The notes beneath the pieces were generated by a model that had not been told where the DNA came from, did no database searches, and saw nothing but the letters and a program-made list of their open reading frames with translations. A DNA stretch of 64,000 nucleotides from Asterias amurensis (taxonomy: Eukaryota > Echinodermata > Asteroidea > Forcipulatida > Asteriidae). The position numbers and the translations under genes were made by a program. Where the stretch lies: the NCBI RefSeq assembly GCF_032118995.1, contig NC_092669.1, positions 1,844,501-1,908,500 on the forward strand, given 5' to 3'. Positions 1-11,199 of the stretch are shown here, in pieces. The number at the start of each line of letters is the position of its first letter. The first letter of the stretch is position 1.

Positions 1-507
1 GGGGCCCAGTCTAATCAAACGTGGACAACTTTTGTCAACAGAGGGCGATGCGATGCAGGGCAAAGTTCAACTATTTCTCGGTGTGCGTTGTCGACCGATC
101 TTTGATTCAAAGAGAGTTTGTTGCCAAAGAAGTTCACAAAACATGGTCAACACAACCGATCATCAAATCGCAAATTCTTGAAAAGGGTTGTTGATGGAAA
201 AAAAGTATAACTCAGGACTGATAGTGTGAGATAAAAAAATCACCCGTAACGCGGCAGGTTTGCGTACTTCACTTCCGTGTTTTGAGGTTAGTTTTTTCAT
301 GGTTTTTTTTTATTTTGGTCGCGGTTTATACGCCGCGCGGCATATACGCCGACACCTAAATATTTTTTTGTATATTTTGGGGAAGTGCGGTTTATACGCC
401 GCGCGGTTTATAATCCGAAAATTACGGTACATGTTTAGTGAATCGGGGGGGGGGGGTGTTGTACTGTATTTCACACACGCTTGTGCGATAACTTATAATC
501 AACCCAC
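1..507. other. Presumed intron of the ETS gene
   Basis: No coding signal was found. Two copies of a CG-rich motif, GCGGTTTATACGCCGCGCGG, lie near 318-340 and 387-408, and there is a run of 12 G at 445-456. These look like pieces of a transposon with GC-rich ends, not resolved further. Confidence 0.4.
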
Positions 508-2792
508 CTCTTTTGAGGAGCTTTTGGAGGAGTTCATACAAGAAGTCTCCAGCATTAGGGGCGCGGTAACGGAAGCCTTCTTTGGAAAGGATGCAGAGGG
601 CTTTTCCATTCATAGAGAACTTCTTCTGTTGGACATCATCCAGTTCAAACTCTCTAACACACCAATCCAGCCACTCCTCCACATCATCTTTTGACCAACT
701 TGTGGGATGTTTACCTGCACAATCACAACAGAAATGAGAAAATTTCATTCAAATGCTTTTTATCAGTTTATTTATTTATGGTCTTTTAAATGGTCTGGGT
801 GCTTTTTGTCGGACACAAAACACAATGTCCACAGATTTACACTAAACGTACACAGTTTGAAGATAATGATGTAGAAACCTTGCCTTCCCTTAAATTGCTA
901 AGAATCTGGAGTTTTTGAGAAAAACAAGTCACAAAAATCATTCAATAAAATGTAATATTACCAGTTATTATCGGACATGGTTTAACATCATTATCTTCAA
1001 ACTGTGTAAGTTTAATGTCAATCTGCGGGCATTGTGTTTTGTGTTACAAAAAGTATCAAATTCCTTTATTATAACAAGCTGCCCATCACAGAAAAAGCCA
1101 GTTATTTGTTTCAAAAAGTTTCTCCTCAAGAAATTTGTAAGAATTAATAAGCCATAAATTGACACATGTGTAACAGTACTGTACTTTCAGGACTTGATTC
1201 TCTTGTTTCATTTTCACGTCCGCTCCGTTGAGTTTTGATTAAAGACACTGTACACTATTGGTAATTGTCAAAGACTAGTCTTCACAGTTTGTGTATCTCA
1301 ACATATTTATACATATAAAATAACAAACCTGTGAAAATTTGAGCTCAATCGGTCGTTGAAATTGCAAGATATTAATGAAAGAAAAAAACACCCTTGTCAC
1401 ACCATGGTCCCACGAAGTTGTGTGCTTTCAGATGCTTGATTTCGAGACCTCAAATTCTAAATCTGAGGTCTCGAAATCAATTGTGGAAAATTACTTCTTT
1501 CTCCAAAACTACGTCACTTCAGAGGGAGCTGTTTCTCACAATGTTTTATATTATCAACCTCTCCCCATTACTAATAATCAAGAAAGGTTTTATGATGACA
1601 ATTATTTTGAGTAATGACCAAAAGTGTCCACTGCCTTTAAGTCAAAGGGAGTTTCCCACCATGTTATGCACAACCATAAATTACGCCCACTTAGCCAGGC
1701 ATGAAGGAGTTTCATGTTTTTTTTCCTGCAAAGCTTCCAGGTTTTGTATTTATGTAATCAAAGTTTCTCACAGGTTCACGCCTGCATCAACAAATTAAGG
1801 AAGCTTCACTTAAGAGAAGTGTATTCATGACCATCAAAATAAAGGTTCACAGGAAAACAAATAGTGTTTTCATAAGCTGGTACTTCCATCCTTTTAGTTT
1901 TGTTTCATGATTGTACTTTAAAATAGTCTGCCTAGTGAAACACTTCCTGGGGTATTCTAAAAAGAATTTCCGTGCCCACCAGTGACATTATTTTTTGGGA
2001 ACTTTTCAGAGCTTCATGAGAAAGTGTTTTCCTTTGAAAATAACAGGGCGTTTTTAACAACTGTTGTTTTTAAACAAGCTATTTTTTATAGAAGAGTTTG
2101 CGGTAACACCATGTAATAATCTCTAAATGAGTTGGGGTGGTTCTGAAAAGAACCGTTGGTTTAACTCAACGTTTCAATCAGTATGCTGATCCAGAAGACG
2201 ATCAGAGCATACCGATCGAAACGTCGACTTAAACCAACGGTTCTTTTCAGAACCACCCCAACTCATTTAGAGATTATTACATGGTGTTACCGCAAACTCT
2301 TCTATATCTTATCTCCACCATGCAAAGTTTCAAATCCTACTTAAGCTATTTTTTTCAACAACTGATTTTTTATTGTTATTATTTTCTTTTAAACAACTGA
2401 TTTTTGTTAAAAACTGATTTCTGTTTACAACGGTGGGATATGCACAAGGGAGTACCTACGTCTAAAAAAAATTATATGATTAAATATAATTATTACTATA
2501 ATTATTGTTATAAACACCAAAACCTACCCATAAGACTTTCAGGGCACGCAGTAACCCTGACGGGAACCGGTGATCCTGGATCAGACGCAGGTAAATAACG
2601 TTGGGAGCCAGTGAACATCGCTTCGCTCGCTGCATCCGAGTAAGGGCTAGTCTGGCAGTTGGAGTCTCGCTGACAAACGGTACTCAACGCATCAAATGTA
2701 GCGTAGGGTAGAAACCGGAACTGGAATGCTGGGACTGCTTGGGGTACAGTTACATCCGTGGCAACCCTTCGCTCCGCCGAACGAAACATCAA
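508..2792 (-). CDS. TEL/Yan-type ETS transcription factor, partial (upstream exon and PNT exon)
   Basis: Two minus-strand exons splice in frame: 2792-2528 and 714-508. The second encodes a Pointed (SAM_PNT) domain: TSWSKDDVEEWLDW, then FSMNGKALCILSKEGF, then RYRAPNAGDFLYELLQKLLK. The residues KALxxLxKExFRYRxPxxGDxLYELLQ are those of vertebrate ETV6/TEL and resemble fly Yan more than ETS1 or ERG. In this group the PNT domain self-associates and the proteins act as nuclear repressors. The exon has acceptor TGTGCAG and donor AAGAG/GTGGG. The upstream exon (88 codons, acceptor TTTTACAG, donor TTATGG/GTAGGT) joins in phase 1 and is rich in Pro, Ser and Arg; its assignment rests only on strand, spacing and phase. 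A possible ATG lies at 2789, three bases into this exon. The DNA-binding ETS domain must lie left of position 1. PNT identity is strong; the upstream exon is moderate. Confidence 0.72.
1239..1640 (+). mobile_element. MITE family A, full length
   Basis: About 400 bp, flanked on both sides by TTAA and ended by near-perfect inverted repeats (AGACACTGTACACTATTGG at the left, its counterpart at the right). A hairpin built on GAGACCTCAAATTCTA and its complement sits in the middle. There is no transposase frame. The TTAA target fits piggyBac or Kolobok; the superfamily is not proven. This is the commonest repeat of the window. It lies in the intron between the two ETS exons. Confidence 0.85.
2087..2306. 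mobile_element. Fold-back element with near-perfect arms
   Basis: Two arms of about 80 bp are inverse complements with almost no mismatch (TATAGAAGAGTTTGCGGTAA at the left and its complement at the right). The middle holds the motif GAAGACGATCAG followed by CGATCGAAACGTC. Diverged relatives occur at about 40330-40770 and 51645-51975. Near identity of the arms suggests recent origin or gene conversion between arms. Confidence 0.8.
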
Positions 2793-3171
2793 CTGTAAAA
2801 TGAGATAACAAAGAAATAAATCCCTGTTTTGGGCAAAACTTTTTCAAAATTTAAATTTAAGATATGAGGCAGGACATCAGCTGTTTTGGTAATTAGAATG
2901 ACCAATTACAATTAAGCTCTGCAGCAGTGAAATTAAAAACAGGAAGACCCCCCTCCGTCCACCATAAAATGAAAGTAGAAGTCCGGCCTATTTCCTACCT
3001 CCAAAGGTACATGTAGTTGTTAATAAGCGGAACAGTTCCGTTTTTAAAACTAAGTAGTCTCTCGCGGCAGTAGAATAATGAGCGAGTCCAGATCACAAAG
3101 AACAAATCTATACACAGCAACGTAAATCATAAAGCAATCTGATAGCCAATGAAATACCTTCCCTTAAAGAC

Positions 3172-3498
3172 AAGATGGACCTTTCTGAACAGAACTAAAA
3201 TTAAAAATTCACAGATTTACAAATAACCTACAGGGTTTACAGAAGGTAAATGGTGAAAGACTTCCCTTGAATATTGAGAAACCATTAAAACAAATAACAA
3301 TTCTCGATATCAAGAATAACAGATTTATTTAAAACACATGTCATGACAGGGCAAAACGTACAGAAACAAGGGTGGGTTTTACCGTTAATTTCTCACGACT
3401 CTGATGACCGATTAAGGCTAAGTTTTCACAGGTTTGTTATTTTATAAGTTGTGAAACACGAATTGTGGACCTTTGGACAATACTGTTTATTGATGTTG
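3172..3498 (-). mobile_element. MITE family B, partial
   Basis: It matches the family B copies at 11594 and 34274: reverse-oriented blocks with CGATATCAAGAATAACAG, then AAGGGTGGGTTTTACCGTTA, then GGACAATACTGTTTA. Its left terminus is degenerate. The orientation is opposite to the copy at 11594. Confidence 0.65.
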
Positions 3499-3644
3499 TG
3501 CTTTATAGAGAAATTGACAAACCCTCCTCCAGCAAATTGAGGAAGTTTCCCCTCTTTTTCTAAGCCCACTCAACTAATGTAACTAATTTTTTTAAAGTAG
3601 TTATGAAAGTTGCTCCTGAACAACATAAAACAACTTTAAACTAA

Positions 3645-3865
3645 AAGTATCAGGGCACGGTTTCATAAAGCTGTCAAACAGTACTTTGCTTAGCTTAGAA
3701 AACTGTTGCTTAGCAAAAATGGGTAACTGGCTAAAAAAAAATTGTTTCTGACAATTTTGTTATTACAGCAGAACAATTTACTAAGCACAACTTTCTCATG
3801 CTTGCTTGTTATTAACAGAACAATTTACTAAGCACAACTTTCTCGTGCTTGCTACATCGTTTTCC
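3645..3865. mobile_element. Degenerate GCTTAGCA-rich palindromic MITE
   Basis: It starts near GGTTTCATAAAGCTGTCAA and contains repeated TGCTTAGC and CTAAGCA words. It holds a local duplication of GAACAATTTACTAAGCACAA about 45 bp apart (near 3771 and 3817). It resembles the family at 5748-6192 and 57121-57367. Confidence 0.45.
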
Positions 3866-4102
3866 AGAAAGAAGTAATTTTCCACTAAAATATGTGAATT
3901 TGATATTAAGACCCGAAATCAAGCATCTGAAAGCATACCACTTCGTGTGACAAGGGTGTTTTTTCTTTCATTATTATCTCGCAACTTAGACGACCGATTG
4001 GGTTCAAATGTTCACAGGTTTGCAATTTAGTTGTTGAGATACATGTACACGAAGTGAGAAGACTTGTCTTAGACAATTACAAATAGATTCCAGTGTCTTT
4101 AA
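3866..4102 (-). mobile_element. MITE family A, truncated
   Basis: The reverse-oriented right part of family A, beginning at AGAAAGAAGTAATTTTCCAC and ending with CCAGTGTCTTTAA. The inner terminus is missing, replaced by the neighbouring palindromic MITE. Confidence 0.7.
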
Positions 4103-4354
4103 GAAGAAAGAAAAAACTTAGCAAAAAACAAAAATGGCTAAGCAGCATTTCCTTAGCTTACAGTATTATGGAGTTGTGCCACTCAGAAAACTTACCTGTG
4201 AATATTTCATGAATACTGTTTCTCCTGTTAGTGAGGGTGATGGGATGGGTTGGGTCAGGGGGAGGGGAGAAAAAGAAAGAGGACAATGTTAACATAGGAT
4301 GTAAGTATGTTTTCTTTTCACACTCACAGTCAGGGACACTGTTTGGAGGCACTT

Positions 4355-4602
4355 CTGTAGACACTATTGGTAATTATTCAAAATATCATTAAAAACTTAA
4401 TTGGTAAACAAGCAATGGAGAGCTGATAGTATAAAACATTGTGAGAAACGACTCCCTATGAAGTGACATAGTGTTTGAGAAAGAAGTAATTTCTCAAAAA
4501 AATATTTGAACTGAATTCAAGACCTCAGATGTTGAGAATACACCAAGTGAGAAGACGGACCAGTCTTTGACAATTATCAAAGGTGTCCATCAGGGCCTTT
4601 AA
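4355..4602 (-). mobile_element. MITE family A, internally deleted
   Basis: Both termini are recognisable (GACACTATTGGTAATTATTC at the left, TCAGGGCCTTTAA at the right), but the segment from the central hairpin to the AACAAACCTGTG block is gone. Its right TTAA is also the left TTAA of the next copy. Confidence 0.7.
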
Positions 4603-4969
4603 AGACACTGGACACTATTGGTAATTGTCAAAGACCAGTCTTCTCACTTGGTGTATCTCAACATACGCATAAAATAACAAACCTGTGCAAAATTGAGCTC
4701 GATTGGTCGCGAGATAACTATGAAAGAAAAAACACCCTTGTTACACGAAGCTGTGTGCTTTCAGATGCTTGATTTCGAGACCTCTAAACTTGAGGTCTCA
4801 AAATCAAATTCATGGAAAATTACTTCTTTCTCCAAAACTACGCCACTTTAGAGGGAGCCAATTCTCACAATGTTTTATACTATCAACCTCTCCCCATTAC
4901 TCATCACCAAGAAAGGTTTTATGCTAACAATTATTTTGAGTAATTACCAATAGTGTCCACTGCCTTTAA
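4599..4969 (+). mobile_element. MITE family A, full length
   Basis: Complete 371-bp copy from TTAAAGACACTGGACACTAT to GTGTCCACTGCCTTTAA. The central hairpin carries GAGACCTCTAAACTTGAGGT. It sits directly beside a reversed, deleted copy and shares one TTAA with it. Confidence 0.85.
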
Positions 4970-5087
4970 AGTTTAATGTTATATGAAGTCAACTGTATTT
5001 GCTGTGTGTCCCTTCAGACATTGCAAAGGACAGATAAATTTTGTTACAAAATTCAAAATTGAGTACATCTAACAGATTGAAACACAA

Positions 5088-5240
5088 AACGCGCGGAAAC
5101 AAGAGTGGGTTTTCCCGTTATTTTCTCCCAACTCCGATGACCGATTGAGCCTAAATTTTCACAGGTTTGTTGTTTTATATGTTGTGACACGAAGTGTGGG
5201 ACTTGGACAATACTTTACCGAAAGTGTATAATGGCTTTAA
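5088..5240 (-). mobile_element. MITE family B, 3' fragment
   Basis: Contains GGAAACAAGAGTGGGTTTTC, CACAGGTTTGTTGTTTTATA and a terminal GGCTTTAA. Only the reverse-oriented terminal half is present. Confidence 0.6.
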
Positions 5241-5747
5241 AGGGGCTGTCACCATCATGATCAAAGACGGCATGTGGCTATAGTATACATAAAAATACTA
5301 TCACTATCAATTACAGCCTCTGTCAGTTCTGCACACGCTTTACATTATACTGAGAGGAGGGTATGTTGGTAGTAATTGGGTGAGAGTTCACAATTCCATG
5401 AGACCCCAAAGGCCTGATTTAAAAGTGACTGGAGTGCTCCTTTAAATTTGTAAACCTACACTGTTAACCTTGTTTAAAGAGTAATTCACAAACAGTATTC
5501 AGACTGCCACTGATTTTTACCCCTTCCTGAAAGTGGAAGAGTCTGATACAAACTTTAAGTAGGTGGTCATGAAGGGGATTTCCCTAAAAGCTACCTGGTG
5601 ATTGTTTGGTTTGTTCTGTTTGATTTTAATATTAATGGACTTTGTTTGAGTTTCTAGAACTTCTGGGTTGGTGGAAAATACAAAAGGTTGTTTGGAGTTG
5701 TGTGAGTGTTATAGTCTAAACTAATCCAAGGTCAAAAGATAAAGAGC

Positions 5748-6192
5748 AGGGGCCACTTTCATAGAGCTGCTTCAAGCACAAATTTTTGCTTAAGCAAAAA
5801 AATACTTGCTTAGTAAAATCAGATTACCTGCCAAGACTCCACTCAATTGTTATATGCTAAGTAAACAACAGCTAAATACCAGTCACAAGCAATGTATATG
5901 GCATGAAGTTTGGAACAGTAACATGTGTTAAATAAGCGAGCTATTTTTGTGCTTAAGCAAAATTTTTGCTTATGAAATAGAGCTGCTAAGCATAAAAATT
6001 TGATTAGCATGACATATTTTGTTTTGATAAAAACAGAATTACCAACCAAATTTCCACGTGATTTTCAGGATAAGCAAACAACAGCTGAATATGCAACAAG
6101 TGGAAATTTGGTTGGTTATCCTGTTTTTATCGAGGAAGAAATTTTTGTGCTAAGCAAATTTTTGTGTTAAGCAGCGCTATGAACTTGGGCCC
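5748..6192. mobile_element. Palindromic MITE, GGGCCAATTTCAT family
   Basis: It starts at GGGGCCACTTTCATAGAGCT and ends at CGCTATGAACTTGGGCCC. Two hairpin units are joined: GCTTAAGCA and TTGCTTAAGC arms surround a unique middle, then a second pair is built on GGAAATTTGGTTGG. The same family is at 57121-57367, and fragments lie at 23082 and 34635. Confidence 0.65.
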
Positions 6193-6561
6193 ATGACTTT
6201 GACATTTTAAACACTGGGACGCAGGCCCAGGGCAAATGATTTTAGCATTTGGGTACTTGACAAGTCTAGCTGAGCACTTGTAGCTCAAAACATTCACCGA
6301 AACAGAGAATTTGCTACAAGACCTGAATCAAAATAAGAATACTTCAAATTGAAGCTGATTTTTGAACAAGCACTTGTTAAAAGAAGATGTAGCACTATGT
6401 CATAGAACACATTGTACAGTAATTGTACTAAAAATGCAATGAGGTCTAGATTCAAATTAAAAAACACAAGAGCACGGACTTGTACAGTCGAAAGTATACT
6501 GTCCAAATGCTAAAAACACTGGACTCGGCCTGCGGTCCAATGTTAATGTCGAACCCTGCAC

Positions 6562-6925
6562 TTAAAGATGCTACGTCAGATTTTTTGCCCCAAACATTAA
6601 AAAATAGATTTTTTTGAGTGAATGGTATTTCAAAGGGTATCACCCGAAAAAAAGTTCAACTTTTACTTTTAATGGTCAGGAACCATGACAAAAATTTAAA
6701 ACGTTTCTTATAAAACACATAAGAATTGGTCACGTAATATATTGTTGGGATCCCGACAAAAACTAATTTTGAGCACTTTATTTCACTGCTACTAATAATT
6801 GGCGGACTTTTTCGAGCAATGGCTCAAATGAAAGCTTGTAACTCGACCCCCATCAAAATACCTATTGAATTTTAAATCAAAATTTTTGGGTCAAATCGGC
6901 CAAAAATCTGACATAGCATCTTTAA
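6562..6925. mobile_element. MITE family D (TTAA target)
   Basis: A 364-bp element bounded by TTAA. Inverted termini are AGATGCTACGTCAGATTTTT and AAAAATCTGACATAGCATCT. There is no coding capacity. The termini differ from families A to C but share the TTAA-AG start. Confidence 0.75.
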
Positions 6926-9114
6926 AAACAAATCACCAGACTTCAAGTCAGATAAAAAATACAAAACTGTCTGTCAAGGTTATCAAAGCATGACACTCCC
7001 TTTAAACAGTTCTAGCTAAAACTTTTCCAGAAAACCTCTTAAAAGTTTGAGCAGATGTGACTTGCAATGTTCAAGAAGGTTCAATGATAATTAGGTGGTG
7101 GTGATAGATTAGGTTCCAGGGATTGTTGAAGTTCATTTCTCCACATGTGGAACGTACGAAGGGTTTACGTAAGTAAGCTTGGGCTGGGGGAGGGGGGGGG
7201 GGGGCTGGGAATTCGTACAGATCAATGAAACAACCCCATATTTTTGTGAAAATTAATGTGAATTGAATTGAACTTACATCACGGCTCAAATTTAACAATA
7301 GACCGCAAGCTCAAGGACACTTGATTTTAGCTTCAGGCCAGTAAGCTCATGACAGAAGTCTGTCGCCTGTCGGTCTTGTGTTTTTCAGAACTTTGAATAC
7401 CTCAATGTATTGTGTTAAATACAACATATTTTTTTGTGTGAAAGAAATTATGTTCAATTGTTAACATTCAGTCTGGTAAATTTACAAGTTTGTTGAGTAT
7501 AAAAATACCCACAAAGACAAATCCAAAATTTTTGCTTAGTCATAATGTTATTATACTATAATAATAGTGCTTGCGATGCTCAGAAAGAATGTCAAAATAT
7601 TTTGAAACTGTAGATAGTCAGTGTTGAACTCCTCATTTTTATAATTTTTTTTGTATTACATACAAGTACAACATCTTGTAACAAATTCTCTGGTGAAGAA
7701 AAGTACCTCGGCATTGAAGACAAATGGGATTCATCTTCATAAAATGTACAGAATAGTATTATTAAAATTAACTTATTTAATAAAATAAACTGGTCCAATG
7801 AATTCTTTTAGAGTTAGAGCCTACAAAAAAGGCTAGACTACAAGAAGCATGCCTGCGGTGCAGTGTTTAGGACCGATATGATCTTTAAATTGACATCAAA
7901 AACTAAATGCACAATACAACAAATACAATTTGCCATGTTCATAAATTGATTTTTGTTTTGTCAATTTATAAAATTATAAATAGATCTTTAAATTTATGCA
8001 TTGATTGGTTAAAAACAATTTGGCCCACCATGCCATGTCAGAAATTTATTAAAAACAAAAATAAACATATTATTCATAAACAAATACAGTGTTTAAAGTG
8101 TTACATTTGCACTAACCTTAATCAAACCTTTCTTGAGCAGATCAACCTCGCGATAAACCGTTGTTCCTACAGCTATCTAGAGCAGCGTGAATTCAACGCC
8201 GAACGTCCCCCGTTGAATGGACCGATACAACCGGTCAAATTCCTACGACGCTTCCGCTGCGGTCGTCAATCTCTAACTTCTCGGTAAACAACAGAAACCG
8301 GCAGAGACAGGCACGGGGAAAACCAGAATAAGCATTTCTTAGCACAGTTCCGCCTTTATTCACTGCAACTGCAAATGCAGTCTCGCGTCCGTTGATAAAC
8401 AAATCTAAATATGACATTTTAACTCTCAAAATAATAAATTCTTGGAATTCAAACGTGGGGGAAATGTACCTCCGGCCGTGTGTACAGAAAACTACAGCCC
8501 AAATCCGGAAGTAGGCCCCGGATGGTTAAAGAGGCACTCTCAATCCGTTGTGCTTTTTTAAATGGCTGGTTTATTTACTATTTTTGTTGTTCTTCTTCAA
8601 AATGTTTAACCAATCTCTCGGAAACAACACACAAAAAAAAATGCACCTTTGTCTCAATGCAATAAATTTGCTATGTACGCTGTTAAGGGAAAAATTATGT
8701 GGGGGAAAATTGAGGATTTCCCTCTGCAGAAAATAGGATAATCCACAAGATGCACGCTATGACCTAGCTAGCCAAATAGACACGTGACCAAAAGTATCTT
8801 TATTGTCGGGTCGTGGGGGGGGGGGGGTGCATTCGGGTGGTCCTTTATCCAGGGTCCAATTTAATAAGGGGGAAAAAAAAAGAGAGAAAAAGAGAAAAAT
8901 CTTAATTTTAACATGGAGAAGTGCCAAAATAACATTTTGACAATCATCTGGCCAAGCACCATTTTCTGTTTAACAATAAAAAAGGGTACAAATAGGGCCA
9001 ACAAATCAGTTGACAATGTATGCGGAGGTATTTTGTCTGCAGGTTATTTAAATTTGTAAAGTCAAACCACTTGTGACAATTGAGGAGCTATAGTTTTCTA
9101 CATAAAGTCTGTAG

Positions 9115-9270
9115 CATTAGGAGCCTGGCTGGTAGAGCAGAATGCACTACCTTCCCATTTTTTTATGAATCAATTACGGTCAGGTGTCTTGCCTTGCTCA
9201 AGGGCACAAGTGTCATACTGGAATCGAACCCAAACACTGCTGCTGACAATGCCAGAGCTCAGAACCAAAG
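9115..9270 (-). mobile_element. tRNA-derived SINE fragment
   Basis: Contains CAAGGGCACAAGTGTCAT and a reversed B-box, GGAATCGAACCC, as in the SINEs at 13712 and 45468. It is degenerate at the tRNA head. Confidence 0.45.
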
Positions 9271-9532
9271 ATTACAGAGCGCCGAAGGCGCATAAGATGC
9301 AGAACTGAAGCTTTATCTATTGTTGAACGTGAAATACGCATGGGCGCCATTTTAGCAAGTGATGAATTGTTTGTCATTGATAGGAATGGTTATTGTCTGC
9401 ATTGACCTGCACTGATCTATTGTTGTATCAAAAGAGTTACTTGCCGAAATGGCGTCCAATGGGATTTCACATTTCAGCCCGAGTTCCGCATCTTGCACCT
9501 TCGGTGCTCTATATAATCTTTGCTCAGAAACA
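9256..9532. mobile_element. Palindromic element with CGCCGAAGGCGC ends
   Basis: The left end carries CAAAGATTACAGAGCGCCGA and the right end an imperfect complement (CACCTTCGGTGCTCTATATA, then ATCTTTG). The middle is about 200 bp with no coding signal. Confidence 0.5.
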
Positions 9533-9572
9533 GTATACTGGCCACCCGGCCATGACTCTCCGTTTCTTTGAC

Positions 9573-9945
9573 TTAAAGGCAGTGGACACTATTGGTAATT
9601 ACTCTAAACATTTATTAGCATAAAACCTTACTTGGTAACAAGTAATGGGGAGAGGTTGGTGGTATAAAACATTGTGAGAAACGGCTCCCTCTGAAGTGCC
9701 AAAGTTTTCGAGAAAGAAGTAATTTTCCATGAATTTGATTTCGAGACCTCAGATTTAGAACTTGAGGTCTTGAAATCAACCGTCTAAACGCACACAACTT
9801 CGTGTGACAAGGGTGTTTTTTCTTTCATTATTATCTCACAAGTTTGAGCTCAAATTTTCACAGGTTTGTTATTTAATGTATATGTTGAGATACACCAACT
9901 GTGAAGGCTAGCCTTTGACAATTACTAATAGTGTCCTCTGCCTTT
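9573..9945 (-). mobile_element. MITE family A, full length
   Basis: Reverse-oriented complete copy: TTAAAGGCAGTGGACACTAT at the left and TAGTGTCCTCTGCCTTTA at the right, with the last base of the right TTAA changed. The central hairpin is GAGACCTCAGATTTAGAACT plus its complement. Confidence 0.8.
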
Positions 9946-10250
9946 AGTGATCTTAATATCAAATAAAAGGCACTCTGGATTACAAATGGGGGTTGTTGTA
10001 TAGACGCTGGGGATTCAGTCGACTAAAAATAAAAATAATATCTCATCTGGATCTAAACTTTACAGGGCACTGATAGAAACAAAATCTTATCTTTGATTGG
10101 CCTAAAACCATTGTGAGAAGTAATAATCAAACACAACACAACACAAAGAACAATCTTTTTTACAAATTTCCTCCTGTTTATTTATCTGTCGATGACCCAA
10201 GATCTTTAAAACTACAAAATACTAAAAGTTTTAAGAGTTGATACTTCATT

Positions 10251-10632
10251 TTAAAGGAACATTACAGAGTTGGTTTTGCTTACAAAACAGTTGCTGGCAG
10301 TGTAAGCACTTTATGTAATCCACTGTATACATAAACTGACAAACCTGAAGTTTGAGGTCGACCGGCCGTCTTGGTCACAAGAAAATAGTGAAAAACCGAT
10401 TACACAATTTGCATAACATTGATGCAAAAAACAAAAATAATAAAACGCTCACTGAGCGATGAACTCCAAACGCAAAGTTAAATTATTTATTTCTCATCAA
10501 ATATGGCATATCGGTAGAAATATTTCAAGGGATGTTTTCTACTATCATCATTATTTGACCGTGTAAGTTTTAAGTAAATCTGTGATCTTCGCGTTTTTTT
10601 TTCTTCTTACCAATTCTGTAACATTCCTTTAA
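10251..10632. mobile_element. MITE family C (TTAA target)
   Basis: A 382-bp element with TTAA on both sides and termini AGGAACATTACAGAGTTGG and CCAATTCTGTAACATTCCT. It contains ACAAACCTGAAGTTTGAGGT, recalling the ACAAACCTGTG block of families A and B. Only one copy was seen. Confidence 0.75.
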
Positions 10633-10950
10633 AGGTGTCATCTCGATGCACTTTCTGTGAAGAGTCTCTGCTCTAAAAGCAGGCAGCATTGGTAACGAGT
10701 GTTGCTTTAAAGATCAGAGAAATGTGATGTTTTGAAGAAATACTAAAGCACAAAACTGTTCTGAAAAAGTTCACAAGAATAACACTTCCAGAGTACACTT
10801 TTATTCAGGAAAAAGACAATTGAACATAATTGCTTCTTTTTGCCCAGGAGCTAATAGGTGTGAGTGAGGTCACGAATCATTCTTGTGATTGATTTAGCTT
10901 GGTGCGCAACATAATTGGCAGCACAGGCTGTATTACTTCCAAGGGCGCGG

Positions 10951-11157
10951 AGATGGTATAAAACATTGTGAGAAACGGCTCCCTCTGAAGCAACGTAGTT
11001 TTCGAGAAAGAAGTAATTGCTCAGTAAAATATTTCAACTGAATTAGAGACCTCAGCTGAGGTCTCGAATTCTGAGGTCTCGAATTCAAGCCATCTGAAAG
11101 CACACAACTTGTGCGACAAGGATGTTTTTTCTTCCATTATTCTCTCGCAACATCTAT
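10951..11157 (-). mobile_element. MITE family A, fragment beside the Ku70 3' end
   Basis: Reverse-oriented middle part, GATGGTATAAAACATTGTGA to TTATTCTCTCGCAACATC, including the central hairpin. It ends 42 bp from the Ku70 stop codon, so the Ku70 3' UTR probably runs into it. Confidence 0.7.
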
Positions 11158-11199
11158 AAACATTTACGACTTTGATTTAATGATTTGATTGACTCAAGG

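Larger units (their letters stand above)
2793..11199. other. 8.4-kb region without a recognised gene
   Basis: It lies between the first ETS exon seen and the 3' end of Ku70. It holds many MITE copies listed separately. A CpG-richer patch near 8110-8430 could be a first exon or promoter, possibly of the ETS gene, but I could not assign a coding exon there. No other gene was seen. Confidence 0.5.

Noticed and set aside
422-694. Plus-strand 144-aa frame at 260-694
   Set aside because: It is the opposite strand of the PNT exon plus intron and has no homology signal.
8280-8430. Minus-strand frame MSYLDLFINGRETAFAVAV as a first exon of the ETS gene
   Set aside because: The patch is CpG-richer and the ATG is plausible, but no donor in the right phase was found and the peptide matches nothing I know.
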